A stretch of 64,000 nucleotides of DNA from Dromiciops gliroides (Eukaryota > Chordata > Mammalia > Microbiotheria > Microbiotheriidae): the NCBI RefSeq assembly GCF_019393635.1, contig NC_057863.1:642727306-642791305 (forward strand), given 5' to 3'. Under the pieces are notes generated by a model, which was given only the letters and a program-made list of their open reading frames with translations, was not told the origin of the DNA and searched no databases. Positions within the stretch are counted from its first letter, which is position 1. Every line of letters begins with the position of its first letter. Made by a program: the position numbers and the translations under genes. Shown piece after piece: positions 43,855 through 54,800 of this stretch.

Positions 43855-44556
43855 CTGTTGTGTATTGTATTAGTTTTAATTAAAAAAAGGACAAACTCCA
43901 CCAAAAACAAAAATAGATTTCTTTTTTGTTTAGCTAACTATATATATATATATATAACATTTCAAATATATATTACAGTGGCAGCAATCTCCCAATATTA
44001 GACAAAAGGGAGAGGGGACGACGGCATATATAAATACTATAAAACCCGTCGGAATAAATAATGTCGTCACCATAAATAAGGGGCATGGAAGTGAGGCAGG
44101 GAGACTTGGATTTGGTCTGGTTAGGTAGGGTTTGAGCACCAGGACTGGGGAGACCCCCATCTAGGGGAGACTTGGGGAAGCCTGTTCACAGCATGAAGAA
44201 AGAAGGGGTATCTCCTATCCTGACCTCCCTCCCCCTTAACAGGGTGTCTCAAAGACAGTACAGTTTTAACCTAGTAATGCTTATGACTGCATTAAGACTT
44301 TTGGGACACGCTGTGTGTATATATATAGAGAGAGATTCAGTATGCTACATTAAAAAAACAAAAACAAACCCACCCCCAGAACACCTCTTAAAGAGTTTTT
44401 GCTCCCCATAGGGACCTGCCCTGGGAGACTTAGGCAATGGGTTAATTCTCTGAAGGCCAAGCAGATGAGGGATTTCCACATCTGGGCAGTCGGCAATGGG
44501 AGGGGAGAGGAAGTTCCTGATTCCGGTCCCAGCTAAGTTTGGAGGCACAGGGGTCT
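43855..44556 (-). promoter_or_regulatory. ZFP36: ZFP36 3'UTR with AU-rich elements
   Basis: About 700 nt. On the transcript strand, TTATTTATT at 44061-44053 is a consensus tristetraprolin site; further ATTTA cores lie at 44078-44072 and 44035-44031. ATTAAA at 43880-43875 is the probable polyadenylation signal. AREs in its own mRNA allow TTP to limit its own expression (known for human and mouse TTP). Confidence 0.8.
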
Positions 44557-45896
44557 TCAGTCGGACACAGAGAGCCGATTGAAGATAGGGAGTCGCCTGG
44601 GGGAAGACAGGGCCAGGAGGTGAGAGTTAGAGGGGGCAAAGGCGCCCCCCACTGCTACCTCAAACACCGGGGAGTCAGACCCCCCCAGGCTGCTTCCCCC
44701 GCTGCTGGCCTGGTCGTCTGGCTCAGAGCCCAGGGAGTGAGCAGAAGAGCTTCGGGCCAGCCCCAGGCCCAATCCCAGGCCCAGGCTCAGGGCATCCCTT
44801 GTGGGCCCCCATGAGCTCGTCTGGCGACAGGAGGGGCAGCAGGTTTCTCCCGCCGTGGCTCCCCTGGGCACTGGGCCAGGAGCAGCCGAGAAGGCAGAGG
44901 GTGAGAAGGGGACCTCCGCGGGGGCGGTGGACAGTGGGGGCGGAGAGGAAGGAGGGGAGAAGAAGCCCGAGGGCGAGGGTAGGTCCGGCAGCCCTGGGGG
45001 GCTCAGGGTAGGAGAGCCTCGGCGACGGGCAGAGGGCACCCCGGAAAAGCTGAGACTCTGGCGGAGCGGGGGCGGGTGTCCCGACGCCGCCGGCACATCG
45101 TAGGGGTAGTGGATGAAATGGCAGCGGGTCCCATATGGGCAAGAGCCCATGATCAGGAATTTGCGGCAGAGCTCCGTCTTGTACTTGGGGTGGCGGCTGG
45201 CCGGCCGCAGCTCTCCGGGCCCGTGGGCGAACTGGCATTTGGAGCCGTAGCGGCACTTGCCACTCTCCGAGAAGGTCCGGCACAGCTCCGTCTTGTATCT
45301 GGACGGGGAGGCCGCTCCGGCCGGGGAGGCGGAACCGGGCGCAGCTTCCGAGGGCGCGGCCCTGGGTGCCAGGGGCTCAAAGCCGGGCGGCGGAGGCACC
45401 CAGCCGCGGCCTTCCACCAAGCTGGTGGAGCGGCCCGGGAGCCGGGGGGCCAGGGGGGCCGAGGCCCGCGGGGGAGAAGGCGGCTCCAGGTCTGCCAGGC
45501 TTGGACTCCAAGGGCTTCGAGAGCCCCAGCCCAGCTCGGCCTCCAGCTCCCCACGGGGCGCCGACGGCAGGTCCGGGCTCAGGGACAGGAGCTTCTGTTA
45601 GGAGGAAGAAGGACAAGGAGAGGGACATCAGGGAGGGCCCGGACCGTCGGACTCGAGGTCACAGCGCCGACTCCACCAACTCCACCCAACTGCGCTTCTT
45701 GCCCCTGGACGGTCCCTGGGAACTGTAGCGTCTGGCCCCCAAAGAGCCCCACCCTAAAAGGGGGGGGGTGCGGGCCGGGACCCAGGCGTCAGTCTCTTTG
45801 CCCCTACCTGACTCCACCCTAAGGCAGCTCAGAGACTGGAATCGTAATAACCCCCACAACTTAAAGAACCCCAGCTTGTAATCCCAAGACACCCCC

Positions 45897-45930
<34 letters not shown>

Positions 45931-46239
45931 ACTCCCCGAGGAAGCAGCCCCTCTTCCGGGGGAACTCCAGTTTCCGAATCTGCCAACTGATCTGCCCTCA
46001 AGAAAGCCCGGTGGGAGCCCAGTGCCAGGCTCCCCAAGCCAGAATTACTGGGAGAAGGGGAAACCGTCGGCCACTGCCCTCCCCACAGTCGACCGCAGGC
46101 GGAGGTGGCCGGCGCCTTAGTTCGCTTGCTCCGAGGAGGTGAGGAGGTAGGCAAAGGCGGGGTGGCTCACCTTGTAGAGGGCGCACAGTTCCATGCCGGC
46201 GGACTTGGGCTTCCCGCCTGCAGTAGCGCTCGCGTCCAT
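44557..46239 (-). CDS. ZFP36: Tristetraprolin, ARE-binding mRNA decay factor
   Basis: Binds UAUUUA-type AU-rich elements in cytokine and immediate-early mRNAs and recruits the CCR4-NOT deadenylase. Two coding exons: 46239-46171 and 45594-44557, one GT-AG intron (~576 nt, containing a CA repeat), 368 aa, or 353 aa from the second ATG at 46194. Tandem C-x8-C-x5-C-x3-H fingers: [20 protein letters not shown] with QFAH, and [20 protein letters not shown] with HFIH. The PPPPGF motif before the fingers fits GIGYF2 binding, and the C-terminal [14 protein letters not shown] fits the CNOT1-binding helix. MELCALYK at the second ATG parallels human MDLTAIYE, so that start may be the ancestral one; the upstream ATG adds 15 residues. 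The two-exon layout and finger spacing separate it from other gene families; ZFP36L1/L2 differ in their tails. Confidence 0.97.
45899..45928. repeat. (CA)n microsatellite in ZFP36 intron
   Basis: About 30 bp of uninterrupted CA. Confidence 0.95.
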
Positions 46240-46480
46240 CCGTGGATTCTTGGGCTGTGCGTGTATCCAGGCTGTGGGGAGGGTGGCCGGCGCGCTATTC
46301 TTGAAGGGACGGCTTGGGGGCGGGGCCTATGGGTGCCGCCCAGGACCCACCCCCAGGGGAGCTCCAAGAGCTAGAGAGAGAAAGGGGGGGGGGGACCGGG
46401 AAAGGGCGGGGACGAGGGAGGACTCGGGGGAGGGGCGATTCCCGGACTGAGTGCCCCCGGGCGGGGCGGGGGAGGCCCAA
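46240..46480 (-). promoter_or_regulatory. ZFP36: ZFP36 promoter region
   Basis: Short 5'UTR then GC-boxes (GGGGCGGGGCC at ~46318, GGGCGGGG further up). No clear TATA box or CArG box seen. The transcription start is inferred at ~46280-46300. Confidence 0.5.
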
Positions 46481-47944
46481 CACCTTCGTCTGGGAGAAAA
46501 GCTGGCCCATCACGACTCATAGAAAGGAACTCGCCCGGCTTCCAGTCTAACTTCATTTTTCAGACGGGGAAACTGAGACCCATAAAGGGCCTGGAAAAGT
46601 CTTTCCCAGGTCTAAGCCCCTCCTGTTAGCCAAGGGGTGAGCTGAACGTCAGAAACAAGAAGCACGATTAAGGTCCAGAAGACAGAATCAAGAGACACAA
46701 GAGTAGAGACAATGAGAGGTAGACGAGTAGAGTCAAACACCAGGCAAGACCTGAAAGAGAGAGGGACAGAGGCCATGGGGGAGAGACACACGGACGGTCT
46801 CCAAGTCAGTCTGTGAATGACCTAACCCCAGAGAATACAGTCAGGAGAGAAAGCTGGGAAGTCAGGAGTGCTAGATTTTCCAGAAGAGGAAACTGAGGTT
46901 CAAAGAGAGGCAGGGATCTATCTCAAAGCACCCTGGGAGTTGGGTAGTCAGGTTTGGAGGCCAAGACTCTTGAGATAAACTCTCCCATTCTGAGGAATTG
47001 TCTTGTCACTGGGGACTGTGTTGGAATCTTTCTCTGACTTGAACTCATTTAAAATAACCTGAAATCTTCATTTTCTCAAGTGAAGGCTTCCTCTCCAACA
47101 GTGCTCATTTTCCAGGATGAAGACTTCTGTTAGGATAGAGATCTCTGAACTTGTGAGAAGCTTCTCTTGCGGGGGGGGAGGGGGAGTCAGGAGGGACCTT
47201 CCCAGGAGCTGGGACCTCCCCAAGTCTCCCTTGGGTCCCGTGAGCCTGTGGTCTCTAAGCTTCACCTGCCCATAGTAACAAGCTCTCACGCTACTCAGTG
47301 ACTCACCCACCACAGGGTGTGTATGTGTGGGGGCCCTTCCTGGAATCAGGTGACGTAAGGGGAGGGGGGGAGACTGATCTGATGCTGGGGTTCCTCTCTC
47401 CTTGTAAACAGAGAACTGAGGGCCCCCCGTCTGCAGTGCATTCTTCATATCTGGGCCTTGTTTCAGCTCAGAGCAGATGAATCTGTGACCCAGACATAGA
47501 TAGGGTCACTGGCACCTGATGGGAAAGATGGGATAGTCCCCCCCCACCACAAAGGTTTCCTCCTTCCCTGAGACCCTTCCCCACTTCCCAATCACCATAG
47601 AGGGGGATTGGTTTGTCTCTCTGGGATCTCAGCTTGTGGGTACATTCCAGTATCCTGACTCATTCCCCGAGTATTCTCTGAGCGCCCCATGCTCCACCCC
47701 CTAACCCAGAGTGTTGTCTCACCATGCTTCAGGACTAGGGAGCCTGGGTCTAGGCCCAGCTTTTGGCCTGTAGGGTGTAGGGTGGAGAGGGAGAGTCTAT
47801 CTATGAACCCCACTGAATTTGTCCCAAAGACCAATGTTTTCATTTCACCCCTGACTAGTGTCCTCAAAGAGCCAGACTTTCTACTCTCCCTCCTGACTCC
47901 CCTCACAAAAAAAAAAAAAAAGATTTAATTTCAAAGTAACTAAA

Positions 47945-48090
47945 TATGTAGTTAGGAAGACCTGAACTTGAAATTATGCCGCACACACTTATTAGCTGGG
48001 AGTAGCCTCACTAGGCCTCAGTTTCCTTTTCTGTAAAACCAGGGGGGTTCCACTTGACTTCTAAGATCCCTTCCTGCCCTAAGTCCATGA
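47945..48090 (+). repeat. MIR SINE fragment
   Basis: TTAGGAAGACCTGAACTTG, then CCTCAGTTTCCTTTTCTGTA and CACTTGACTTCTAAGATCCC. Confidence 0.8.
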
Positions 48091-49179
48091 TCTCAGAGGC
48101 CTAGCTGTTTAATCAGGCAGCCTGACTCCTTGGGGTACCAGGTCTCTAGCTTGGCATCTGCCCCCTTAGGGTCCAGGCCTCTACCATTTCAGGGACTATA
48201 GTCATTTTTCATCCATATGAATGTGCTTAGCACCGAGCCTAGAATAGACATTTTAAAAAGTACCTCTAGCCTTCTTCTCTTTGAGTCACACAGAAATAGG
48301 GGCCTCAGGGTCCCTGGCATCTAACCCCCCTGTGTCCTCAGGATCCAGGTTTTCACTCCCCTTCCGAATCTGGGTCACTTCATTAACTATCACAAACTTG
48401 AATACCATGGCCTGGACACCTCTGGCTCCAGAGTTTCCAAAACCTCGGGGTTCTGGGTGTCCTCTCCCCTCCTTGCCAATCTCTGACAGCTGAGGGTAGC
48501 AGATCCCCAGCCTCTGAGTCCATGGTGTCCTTCTTACCCATCTATCCCCCCAGCCTTTGGGGGCAGATCAGATCCAGTGGCCTTCCCTCCATCTCTTGGA
48601 ATTCCTCTCATGTCTTGTGGGCTCTTTCAGGGGCCTTCCTCTCCCACTCTACCTCAAGCCAGTCCTTATGTTTTCAGCATAGGGATTTACATACAGTAGA
48701 CAATAATTGTTTGAACTGGAGGCACCATTACCTCCTTTGTGAAATCTAGGATTAAGAGCTTTTTGTCCCATCGCTTAGCACAGTGCTAGGCACATAGTAG
48801 ATACTTGTTGTGGACTTGAGTTGGTTCTGGATCTTCCCCTGGCCCCAGGTAGCCCCAGGTAGCCTCTGGTCCCGAGGCCAGGAAGTCAGGTACTTGGAAC
48901 TGTTAGAGGGGAAATCCCAATTTGGGAAGTCTGGGTGTTAGAGCTGGCTGGCGGGAATCCCCTTTGGAATGAGGTTAGGGAAAGGGTGGAACTGGGGGCC
49001 AGGGCCCCAGTGTCCCCAGACAAGGGCCTCTGGGATGGGGAAGGGGGAGGGGAGGGGACGGAAATTGGTGGATCTAAAAATATCATTAAGCTTCCGGCCC
49101 AGAAGGTGGGCAGAGTTTCCAGAACAACAAGGGAGAAAGAGGCCAGGACCGGAAACCACCAAGGCCTGAGAGAATGAGA

Positions 49180-49570
49180 GATTGAGAAAGAGACAGACAA
49201 ACACAGAGACAGACATGGAGACAGAGAGAGAGAGAGAGAGAAGGAAGGAGACAGAAGAAGGGAGACAGAAGAGAGATAGAGGGGGAAAGAAAGAGAGGGA
49301 AGGAGACAGAATGAGGAGAGAGAGAAGGGTGAGAGGAAGAGAAAGAATGGAGGAGAGATTAGGAGACAGAAGGGAGAGAGAGAGGAAGAGAAAGAGAGGG
49401 AAGGAGACAATGGAGACTGAAGACGAAAGAAGGGGAGGGGGAGAGAAAGAGGGAAGGAGACAGTGAGGAGAGAAAGAGAATGGAGAAGGGAGAAGAAAAG
49501 AAAGGGGGAGAGAGAAGGAGACAGAGAAGGGAGACAGGAGAGAGATAGAGAAGGGGGAGAGAGGAAAAGA
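49180..49570 (+). repeat. GA-rich degenerate tandem repeat
   Basis: Repeating blocks such as GGAGACAGAAGGGAGAGAG and GAGAAGGAGACAGAGAAGGG with few pyrimidines. Open frames across it are compositional. Confidence 0.9.
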
Positions 49571-51644
49571 GGGGGAAAGCATGCCTGGTGATTGCAGCTC
49601 TTCTAAGTGTGTCAGACAACTGACACACACAGGAACCCAGGTGACAAACTGGGTCCAAGTGCTGGGTGATTGGGTCTCACTATACCTTCCAGATGAGATT
49701 GTATGTCCATGCCCCCATGGGATTGTACTGGGAGAAAGAGGGGAGGATTTGTGGGTCAATTACACAGACCAGGACCCATGGGCCTGTCTGCCTTGGAGGG
49801 GTTCTGGTGGTGCCCAGTGACATCTCTGCCTCATGACTTCAAGTTCCCCCCACAAGCAGGGGGAAAGGACAAAGTGTCCTAGCCTGGGTGTCCTCCCCAC
49901 CCCTGGCTGAGGGGCCAGAGGAATTTCCCAGGCCTGGCAGAAGGGCATGGACCCTCCCCTAGGGGCTGGCCACAGCTGGATCCCAGATGTTCCCGGATAG
50001 GCTAGGTCAGGCCACCCCCCTCTGACCTCCCGTCACCACCAGCCATGGGCACACAGGACACTGCTCCGCCCTTCTCACTTCTCCTTTGGGGCTAAAAATA
50101 CTCTGGACCCTGGTGTCCAGGCCCCACCTCCCTTGCACAATCAGCTTATGACGCAGGCAAGCCCAGAGGGAGGGGGAAGATGAGGGGCCTGAAACTCCCC
50201 CCCTCTCCTGGCCTGATGGGCCAGCATGGGGAGAAATCTGAAGATGAGGAAGGCTAGCTTCTTAATCCCTGCCCTACCCTTCATGGGCCCCACACCTCAC
50301 TTCCCCTTCCCCAGCAGCAGTCAGGCTTCCCCTAAACTGGGAGATTAGGGTGATTGACGCGGGATCAGCGTCACAGCTCCCCTTCTCTGCAGGCTGTCCC
50401 CCAAACCTCCCCACCCTAGCCTGGGACACCCTTCCCTTTGCAGGGTCCCAGAATCACAGGACCTAAAAGGAATCTTCTTAGAGGTCATTCAGGTCGGCAC
50501 CCTCTGAGGGACCTAAGAGGGAAAGATTACAAAGGACGACTCTTGCCCAGTAGATATGGAGCATAGGTACCCAGCATAGGTACCCTCCTTTCCCCAATTG
50601 TGATCCTTTTCTGTCTCAGTGGCATCTGGACCCTCCTTCATTACCCATTCAAACGCTCAGTCTTTGGCCAAAGCGGCCAGGGTTAGCCCAATATTGACGA
50701 TGTGGACTAGGGGCACGGTGGCTGTGATTATATAACTGGGGGATTTCCTCCCTCCTCCTGGGAGCCTGGGGTGAGTCAGGAGCTGTGTCAGCAAAGCTGG
50801 TCTGGCCAGGACCCAAGAGCCCTCCCCCTCCTCTGCCCTCTCCTCTCAGGCACCCAGGCTCCTCATTTATCCATGTCCCAATTTTTCTAGTGAAAGGAGA
50901 TGGAAGGGGCGGGGAAGGAGTAATCCAGTCAGAGAGGATCGAGATCCAGGGCCTGAGATATCCTGGCAGAGACACCAAGAGCCTTAGCGACAGTCAGAGG
51001 GAGAGACAGAGATCCAGTCAGGAAGAGACAGAGAGATCCTGCCAGGAAAGGAGATAGATCCTGCCAGAGAGAGAGAGACAGTTCGAGGCAGTGACAGAGG
51101 TGCGAGCAGGGAGAGAAAGGCCTAAAGGCAGACAGAGACAGGACCGGGCAGATAAATCCGGCCAGGGGCAGAGTGGCAGGCAGAAGACAAGGCCTCGGAC
51201 ACAAAGATCCAGTCCCTGGCAGAGAGGTCCAGCCAGAATTCCAGCCCTGAGACACAAAAATCCAGGCTGATAGTCCCAGGTAGAAACAGAGACAGTCCCA
51301 CGAAAAGAGGGAGAACCAAGGAGGAATCAGTCCCAGGCAGAGAGATCCAGGCGCTAGGAGACGGTTCCGGGAAGAGACGGGAGGGGTCGGGGAGGGGGGA
51401 AAGTTGGGCGTAACTGACAAAGCTTCCAGGTTCCATCCTTTCCCCTCCCCCTTTCTTCCCCTGGGAGGAGGCGCAGGCGCAGATGCAGATACCATATGGG
51501 CGGGGCCACTCAACAGATGGCCTTCTTCCGGCGCCCCCTGCTGCCAAGAGGCGGGACTGCTCCCTTCTCCCAGGCCAGAAGGCCCTCCACCCCCGCCCCC
51601 TGCCGATCCAGCCCTGGAGAAAACAAGCCGTACCTTATGAACCT

Positions 51645-51650
51645 TTTAAT
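51645..51650 (-). terminator. MED29: Candidate MED29 polyadenylation signal ATTAAA
   Basis: Minus-strand ATTAAA, ~156 nt after the stop codon, in an A/T-rich patch within GC-rich sequence. A longer 3'UTR cannot be excluded. Confidence 0.55.
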
Positions 51651-51805
51651 TTAAAAAAATCAAAACCCATCCTTTTAAATACCTGCCCTCCACCCCACCC
51701 CAGTAGGCCAGGCCTCCCCGAAAGCTGTTGGGGGCCAGGGTGACCCTGGAGCCCGGCCTCCTGGTGCTGCGCGGCCAGAGGCTGCTGACCGTGGGTGTCG
51801 CCGGG

Positions 51806-54800
51806 TCAGAGCCCTCCCGGGGTCGGCAGCTTGCCCGTGACCTTGTTGGAGCACTCCAGCAAGGCGTTGTGTATGTCCTTGGCACAGCCGATTTGGGCTT
51901 TGATCATACTCAGGTACTGCGGGTAGGGCAGGCTCTCTGCCTGCACAGCGTCCGGCTTGGTGGCGGTGGGCACCAGCGTCGGGGAGTGCTTGGCGCTGTC
52001 ATAGCTTTGGGACAAACACTCATAGGCCAGGCGCTGTGGGGAGAGCGAGGAAGGGAGAGAGGGGCCAGGGAAGGAGAAAAGGAGAGACCAAGTCAGTCAA
52101 TAAACACTTAGAGCTCCCCCGGAAAAGAGCCCTTACATTCCAAAAGAAAGCCTGCCTGGAAGGCTGCATCCACATAGAAGCGCCCCACTCGGGGAGCTGG
52201 GCTTCACAATGGGACGCTTAGCTGGTGCTGGGGCAGAACCACCCCATTGGTCAGAGAAGGGAAATTAACCAAACCACAGCCTAGGAGTCTCCAAGCAGCT
52301 ACCCCCCCTCCCCCCCCCCCCCCCCCAGGAAGCTGGGCCTAGCCCCAGGGGCCACTAAGACCCTCTGCCTAGGCCAATACTCTATTCCCTTAGCTTCCCT
52401 TTGTGGCCCCTCAGTCCTGTCTGACTCTATGTCTCCCCACCTGGGGTTTTCTTGCCAGAGATACCGCAGTGGTTTGTCATTTCCTTCTCCAGCTCACTTT
52501 ACAGATGAGGAGCTGAGGCAAACAGGAGTAAGTGACTTGCCCAGGGTCACCCAGCTAAGAAGGATCTGAGGCCAGATCTGAACTGGGGAAGATGAGTCTT
52601 TCTGACCCCCCGCTGAGTGTGCTATCTACTATGGAGCCCCCTAGCTGCCTTTGCTTTCCTTACCACCTCAGTATTTAAATCTAGAAACTGTGACTGAAAA
52701 GGTGTGACAAAGGACTAGGGCCCCTCACACCATTCCTGGGAATACTTCCTTTCCAGGGATATTGTTTCCCCACATGAGAATGGAAGATGCTTTTAGCAAA
52801 ATGCCAGATATAAAGTGGGTACCACTTAGTAAATATCAGAACTGAATCTTTCTGTTGAATGACAAAATAATCCTGTTTTCAGAGAGCAAAAAAGGAAGGA
52901 AAATGAGGTCATGAATTAACCATAGTAAAAGGGAAAACAAAACTGAAAAAAAGTAGTTGGAGAAACTGGACTCTAAAAGCCACAAAAAGACAAGGCACAC
53001 ACAAAAGGCACACTAAGTAACTGGATGAGACAGGTCCTGGCAAAGAATGAGGAGGAATTGTCCCCCTCCCCTCTTTTTTTTTGTGGGGCAATGAGGGTTA
53101 AGTGACTTGCCCAGGGTCACACAGCTAGTTAAGTATCAAGTGTCTGAGGCTGGATTTGAACTCAGGTACTCCTGAATCCAAGGCCAGTGCTTTATCCACT
53201 GCGCCACCTAGCTGACCCCCTACGTCCCCCATTTTTAAGACAGGGAATAGTGAGCAGAGGAAATAGGCCTTGAGAGCTCAAAGTGGGAACCTACCAGTTC
53301 AACCTCTTTATTTTACCAATGGCTAAACTGAGGTAGAACCAGGCCAAGTGCTTTGTACCAGGTCCCAATGCTTTCTAGGGGCTGCTAGGTGTTTCCATAG
53401 TCCATAGCGTGCTGGGCCTGCAGTCAGGAAGACCTGAGTCAAGTTCAGGCCTCAGACACTTCTAGCTGTGTGACCCTGGGCAAGTCACTTCACCCTGCTT
53501 GCCTCAGCTTCCTCCTCTGTAAAATGAGCTGGAGAAGGAAATGGCTGATCACTCCAGTCTCCTTGCTAAGAAAACCCCAAAAAGGGATCACAAAGAGTTG
53601 GACACAATTGAACAGCCATATCCTGCTTGCTTGTCATTGGAGGAGCCAGGGCTGGATCCCAGCTCCTCTTTCTACTGGCAGTGCTGCAGTGGGGTATTGG
53701 CAGAATGACTTAAAGGGCCCACTTTAAGCTAGGGAGAGCTGGATTCAAGATCTGCCTCAGACACAGAGTGGCTAAGTCATGTAACCTCTCAGGGGCCCCA
53801 TCCAATTCAAATCAATTAGCATTTATTAAGCCCTTACTAATGAACTTGGCATTGAAGATACAAAAAAGGGAGTAGACCCCCGAGCAGGGTAAAGTGGCCA
53901 TAATCAACAGAAGGAAGGCAGAGACTTTAAAGGAGATCAGGAAATGTTCCCTGAAAAAAAGCGGGATTTTGGGGCAGCTAGGTGGCGCTGCAGTGGATAG
54001 AGCACCAGCCCTGGATTCAGGAGAACCTGAGTTCAAATCCAAATCCAGCCTCAGACACTTGACACTTACTAGCTGTGTGACCCTGGGCAAGTCACTTAAC
54101 CCCCATTGCCTCACCAAAAAAAAAGAGGGATTTCAGCTGTGACTGGAAGAAGCTAGGGAGCAGAGATGAGAAGAAAAGACCTTCGTGGCAGAGGGCACAG
54201 CCAAATAAAAAACCAGGAGTCTGGAGATGGGAGTGTCTAGTTGATGCTACAGCAAGGAGGCCAGTGGAACTCAGTCACTGGGTTTGTGGAGGGGAGTGTA
54301 AAAAGATACTGGAAAGGTTAGAGGGGGCCCAGTTAGGAAGGGCTTTAAAAGTCAAGGTAAAAAGGGGACCACCGGGGTTACAGGAATGGAGGGAGTTCAT
54401 TTGGGTAGCTGAGTGCAAGATGGACTGGAGTGGGGAGAGACTCAGAGCCCCCCAGCAGCTGCTGCAACAGTCCAAACACTAGAGTAGGGGATATTGGGAA
54501 CACAGAATTGACAGGTCCTGGCAAATGATTGGACAGGGTCAGTCTGGGTATCTGGGAGGATGGCGGGGGACCTAGACAGTGATGGGAATGTATGGGAAAG
54601 AAGAGGGTTTGGGGGAGAAGACAAGCGTTTGGTTTTTTATGTGGCGAGTTTAAAATGTCTGCAGGACATTCAGTTCAAGATGCCCGATAGGCAGCTGGAG
54701 ATGGCGGTAGCTGGAGATGGGAAGACAAGTCAGGGGGAGATGAAATAGATGTGACAATCAGCTGTGTGCAGTGGGATGATAACTGAATACTGGCCATTCT

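Larger units (their letters stand above)
46481..51640. other. Intergenic, ZFP36 promoter side to MED29 3' end
   Basis: No gene recognised. MIR-like fragments (~46545-46620, 46870-46920, 47945-48090), an L2-like end (~48680-48810) and a GA-rich tract (49180-49570). The stretch 50020-50420 looks regulatory by content: an A/T-rich MEF2-like CTAAAAATAC (~50093) and the inverted pair TGACGC...GCGTCA (~50355-50373). 50930-51370 is a degenerate GA-rich tandem region. Confidence 0.6.

Noticed and set aside
45700-45730. ZNF143-like sequence in the ZFP36 intron
   Set aside because: Only a partial match (CTACAGTTCCCAGGGA on the minus strand) and not at a promoter; kept out of the feature list.
45076-45822. 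248-codon plus-strand frame opposite ZFP36 exon 2
   Set aside because: Antisense shadow of a GC-rich coding exon.
48886-49759. 273-codon Ser/Leu/Pro-rich minus-strand frame
   Set aside because: Translation of the complement of a GA-rich tandem repeat; not a gene.
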